Assembly: GCA_021927905.1 (NCBI GenBank)
Contig: BLLK01000046.1
Location: 1,054,001-1,118,000, forward strand
Origin: Chaetoceros tenuissimus
Lineage: Eukaryota; Bacillariophyta; Thalassiosirophyceae; Chaetocerotales; Chaetocerotaceae
Length of the DNA stretch: 64,000 nt
Direction: 5' to 3'
The notes below the pieces were generated by a model. That model saw nothing but the letters and a program-made list of their open reading frames with translations, did no database searches and had not been told where the DNA came from. A program made the translations under genes and the position numbers. Below, one piece after another: positions 62,194-64,000 of this stretch (its first letter is position 1; every line of letters starts with the position of its first letter).

Positions 62194-64000
62194 ATGCATC
62201 AAACAGCAGCCCTTCACAAGATGGCGTCCACTCATGGTGGAATGAGAAACATTCTCAAGCAAAAGCCATCTGCAGTTCAATTTCTAAAATGGTCCGTCGA
62301 AACTGGAATCCACAAAGACTTGCCACAGAATCAACCTCAGAAATTCAACAGATACAATAACAACAATAATAACAGACGCAACAAGGGCATCAGATACCCT
62401 ATCGAGTACGAACTCTTGACTTTGAATCCACCTATACCCGAAGCACCACGTATCCCTAAAAAGATGCAACGAAAAGAACAATCTTCTCTACCAACCGATC
62501 ACCTTGTCAAATCTTACATGAGACGCTACGATGCGAGAATGAAAGCCATGACCAATTTGACTGATGCAGAAAAGGAACAATATTATTACCGTAAAACTCT
62601 TGGAATGGATCAGAAAAGTGATGCTTCCATGGCTATGGGACGAAAGTCAGCTGTACTTTCTCATGCGTATGAGTTTGCACTGAGACAGTTTCAAGTTATG
62701 CAACAAGATCCTAATTTGTCAGAAGAAGATAGTATTGATGTTGTTGAAGAATTATTGAGAGAAGAAGAAAAGTTGGAGCGTCTTACGTCTCGTGAAAAGG
62801 TTACTTCTTTGAAGAAAGAGAAGGAGGCACAGAAACAGACTGCAAAAGGAGGAAAGGTTGAACAGGATGATGATGTCGAAGCTATTCCTACTCCTTCTTC
62901 TACCATTCCTTCAATTTTACATTCCAAGCCAAGAACTATTCAGGCACTTAATATTTGGGGTAAGAGATTGCAAGCTGTTCCTTATAGTCAATGGACTTTG
63001 GGAGCTTCGACTGCTTTGGATCACTGGATTGCAGTTGATGTTCTTGGTATGTCAGAAGAGACTTGGAATAGACTTTTGGATGGTGAATTTGAAGCTGATG
63101 TGGAGGCTAGTCGGGGTTCTGAAGATTTGAATATTGGAGATTTGGCAAGACATAAAGATATCATTACTGTTAGATCGACCTTGTTCCCTGAAACTATTAT
63201 GAATATGATGGATGATGATGAAGCTGATGTCATGGATATGGATGGCGATGAGGCAGTCGATGAACAGGATGATACCGATAGAAGCATTGAAGAACTGTTG
63301 GCGAGTTTAGGTGGACTTGATGAAGAGGAATCAGATGCTCCTCTTTCTGCTGAAGATAAGGATGATCGTATCACTGTCATGATTCATAGTCTTCAAGATT
63401 GGCGTGCAAAGAATATGGAGAAGGACTTTGCTGACTGGGAGTCTAGTGAAAAGGATGAGTTCAATGTAAGTATTCTTATCTGGACATATTATTTTGCGCT
63501 TTGATCTGTCTGTCTTCGGGATTTTGTGTTCTATCCATTTCTAGTTTTCGTTGATACTGACAAAATTATTACTTTCCTTTCTTTTCAGAAATGGCTTGCA
63601 GATTACATCAATACTGTAGCACCTGGATCCGAGGGATCAATTGATGTTGCTGCAACACGCGAAGCACTTCTTTCTGAACCACCTAAATATCACGATGAGG
63701 CTGATGCATTCTGGTCAAGAGTATCCGATGAAACCGATGCAGAAATTCTATTGCACAATATTACCAAGGATGGAGCTCCAGCAGCAAGTGAAAACGAAAC
63801 ATCTGTTCAAAAGAGTGCAAGAGAATCACTTGAGTCATTCCTCAGTTTACCATATTCAAAGCAATTGAAGCAACTTATCAGTCTTGGAGCTCTTCGTCCA
63901 ATTCTTGACGAATACTCTAGCGAAGATGATCGTACTGCTTTCTTTGAGCGTTATGGAGAAACACTATTGGAGGGTATGTCCATGGAGCATCTCGTATCTG
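62194..64000 (+). CDS. Unrecognised protein, runs off the right edge
   Basis: Exon 1 is 62194-63465; a GTAAGT donor and a pyrimidine-rich cttttcag acceptor give exon 2 from 63589, open to the window end at 64000, so at least 561 aa are encoded. No family recognised. The N-terminus is basic (GGMRNILKQKPSAVQFLKWS), with an asparagine run (NNNNNNRRN), so a mitochondrial presequence is possible. Most of the rest is helical and acidic: EELLREEEKLERL, two Asp/Glu/Met-rich segments (MDDDEADVMDMDGDEA), and a tryptophan-bearing helix (QALNIWGKRLQAVPYSQWTL). The exon joining keeps phase 0. Could be a mitochondrial ribosome or RNA-processing factor, but this is a guess. Confidence 0.6.

Noticed and set aside
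1-64000. tRNA, rRNA, transposon or virus-like element
   Set aside because: No cloverleaf with conserved arms, reverse transcriptase, integrase, transposase or terminal repeats were noticed by eye in any gap; a scan with dedicated tools was not possible.

Overview
The window looks like nuclear DNA of a diatom, probably a centric one such as Chaetoceros; the genus is a guess. Reasons: AT-rich sequence, short GT-AG introns (about 60-280 bp), densely packed genes on both strands, at least two proteins whose signal peptide is followed by a Phe at the expected plastid-import cleavage site, and diatom-type families (a DUF6824-type protein, CPW-type ankyrin/F-box proteins, a hybrid histidine kinase). 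I saw no rRNA, tRNA, CRISPR array, virus-like element or transposon.

Left part (1-12.9 kb): a SET-domain methyltransferase-like protein, an F-box protein, an SPPL-type intramembrane aspartyl protease, two tandem BTB/T1-domain genes (the second broken by a frameshift), a short-chain dehydrogenase, a GT14-like glycosyltransferase and a class 3 lipase.

Centre-left (13.2-33.1 kb): eight tandem minus-strand copies (A-H) of one gene for a roughly 580-594 aa MYND zinc-finger protein. Every copy has three exons with introns at the same two codons. The first intron splits the zinc finger. Each copy is preceded by a shared upstream DNA module. A and B form one subfamily, C-H another. G is frameshifted and A has a rebuilt N-terminus. 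Copy B carries an upstream region almost identical to that of F.

Centre-right (33.5-47.4 kb): a possible plastid-targeted protein of unknown function, a TatD-type hydrolase, a plastid glucose-6-phosphate isomerase whose start lies in a separate first exon, a small Cys-rich metallothionein-like protein, and a three-exon, 1277 aa sensor protein at 40270-44355. That protein has about eight membrane helices, a PAS-like region, a histidine-kinase core, a receiver and an HPt domain. Its fourth and eighth helices carry motifs resembling microbial rhodopsin helices C and G, including a DxxxK lysine, so it may be a light-sensing enzyme-rhodopsin with a complete phosphorelay. This is the most interesting candidate. 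A beta-propeller surface protein and eIF3g follow.

Right part (47.7-64 kb): an ankyrin/F-box protein and its inverted paralogue 12 kb away, a membrane protein of unknown function, a plastid-type Mfd (transcription-repair coupling factor), a decayed beta-helix gene, cyclin L, a DUF6824 protein with three exons, and an unrecognised gene that runs off the right edge. Exon joins were derived by hand from splice consensus and frame; no transcript data were available.
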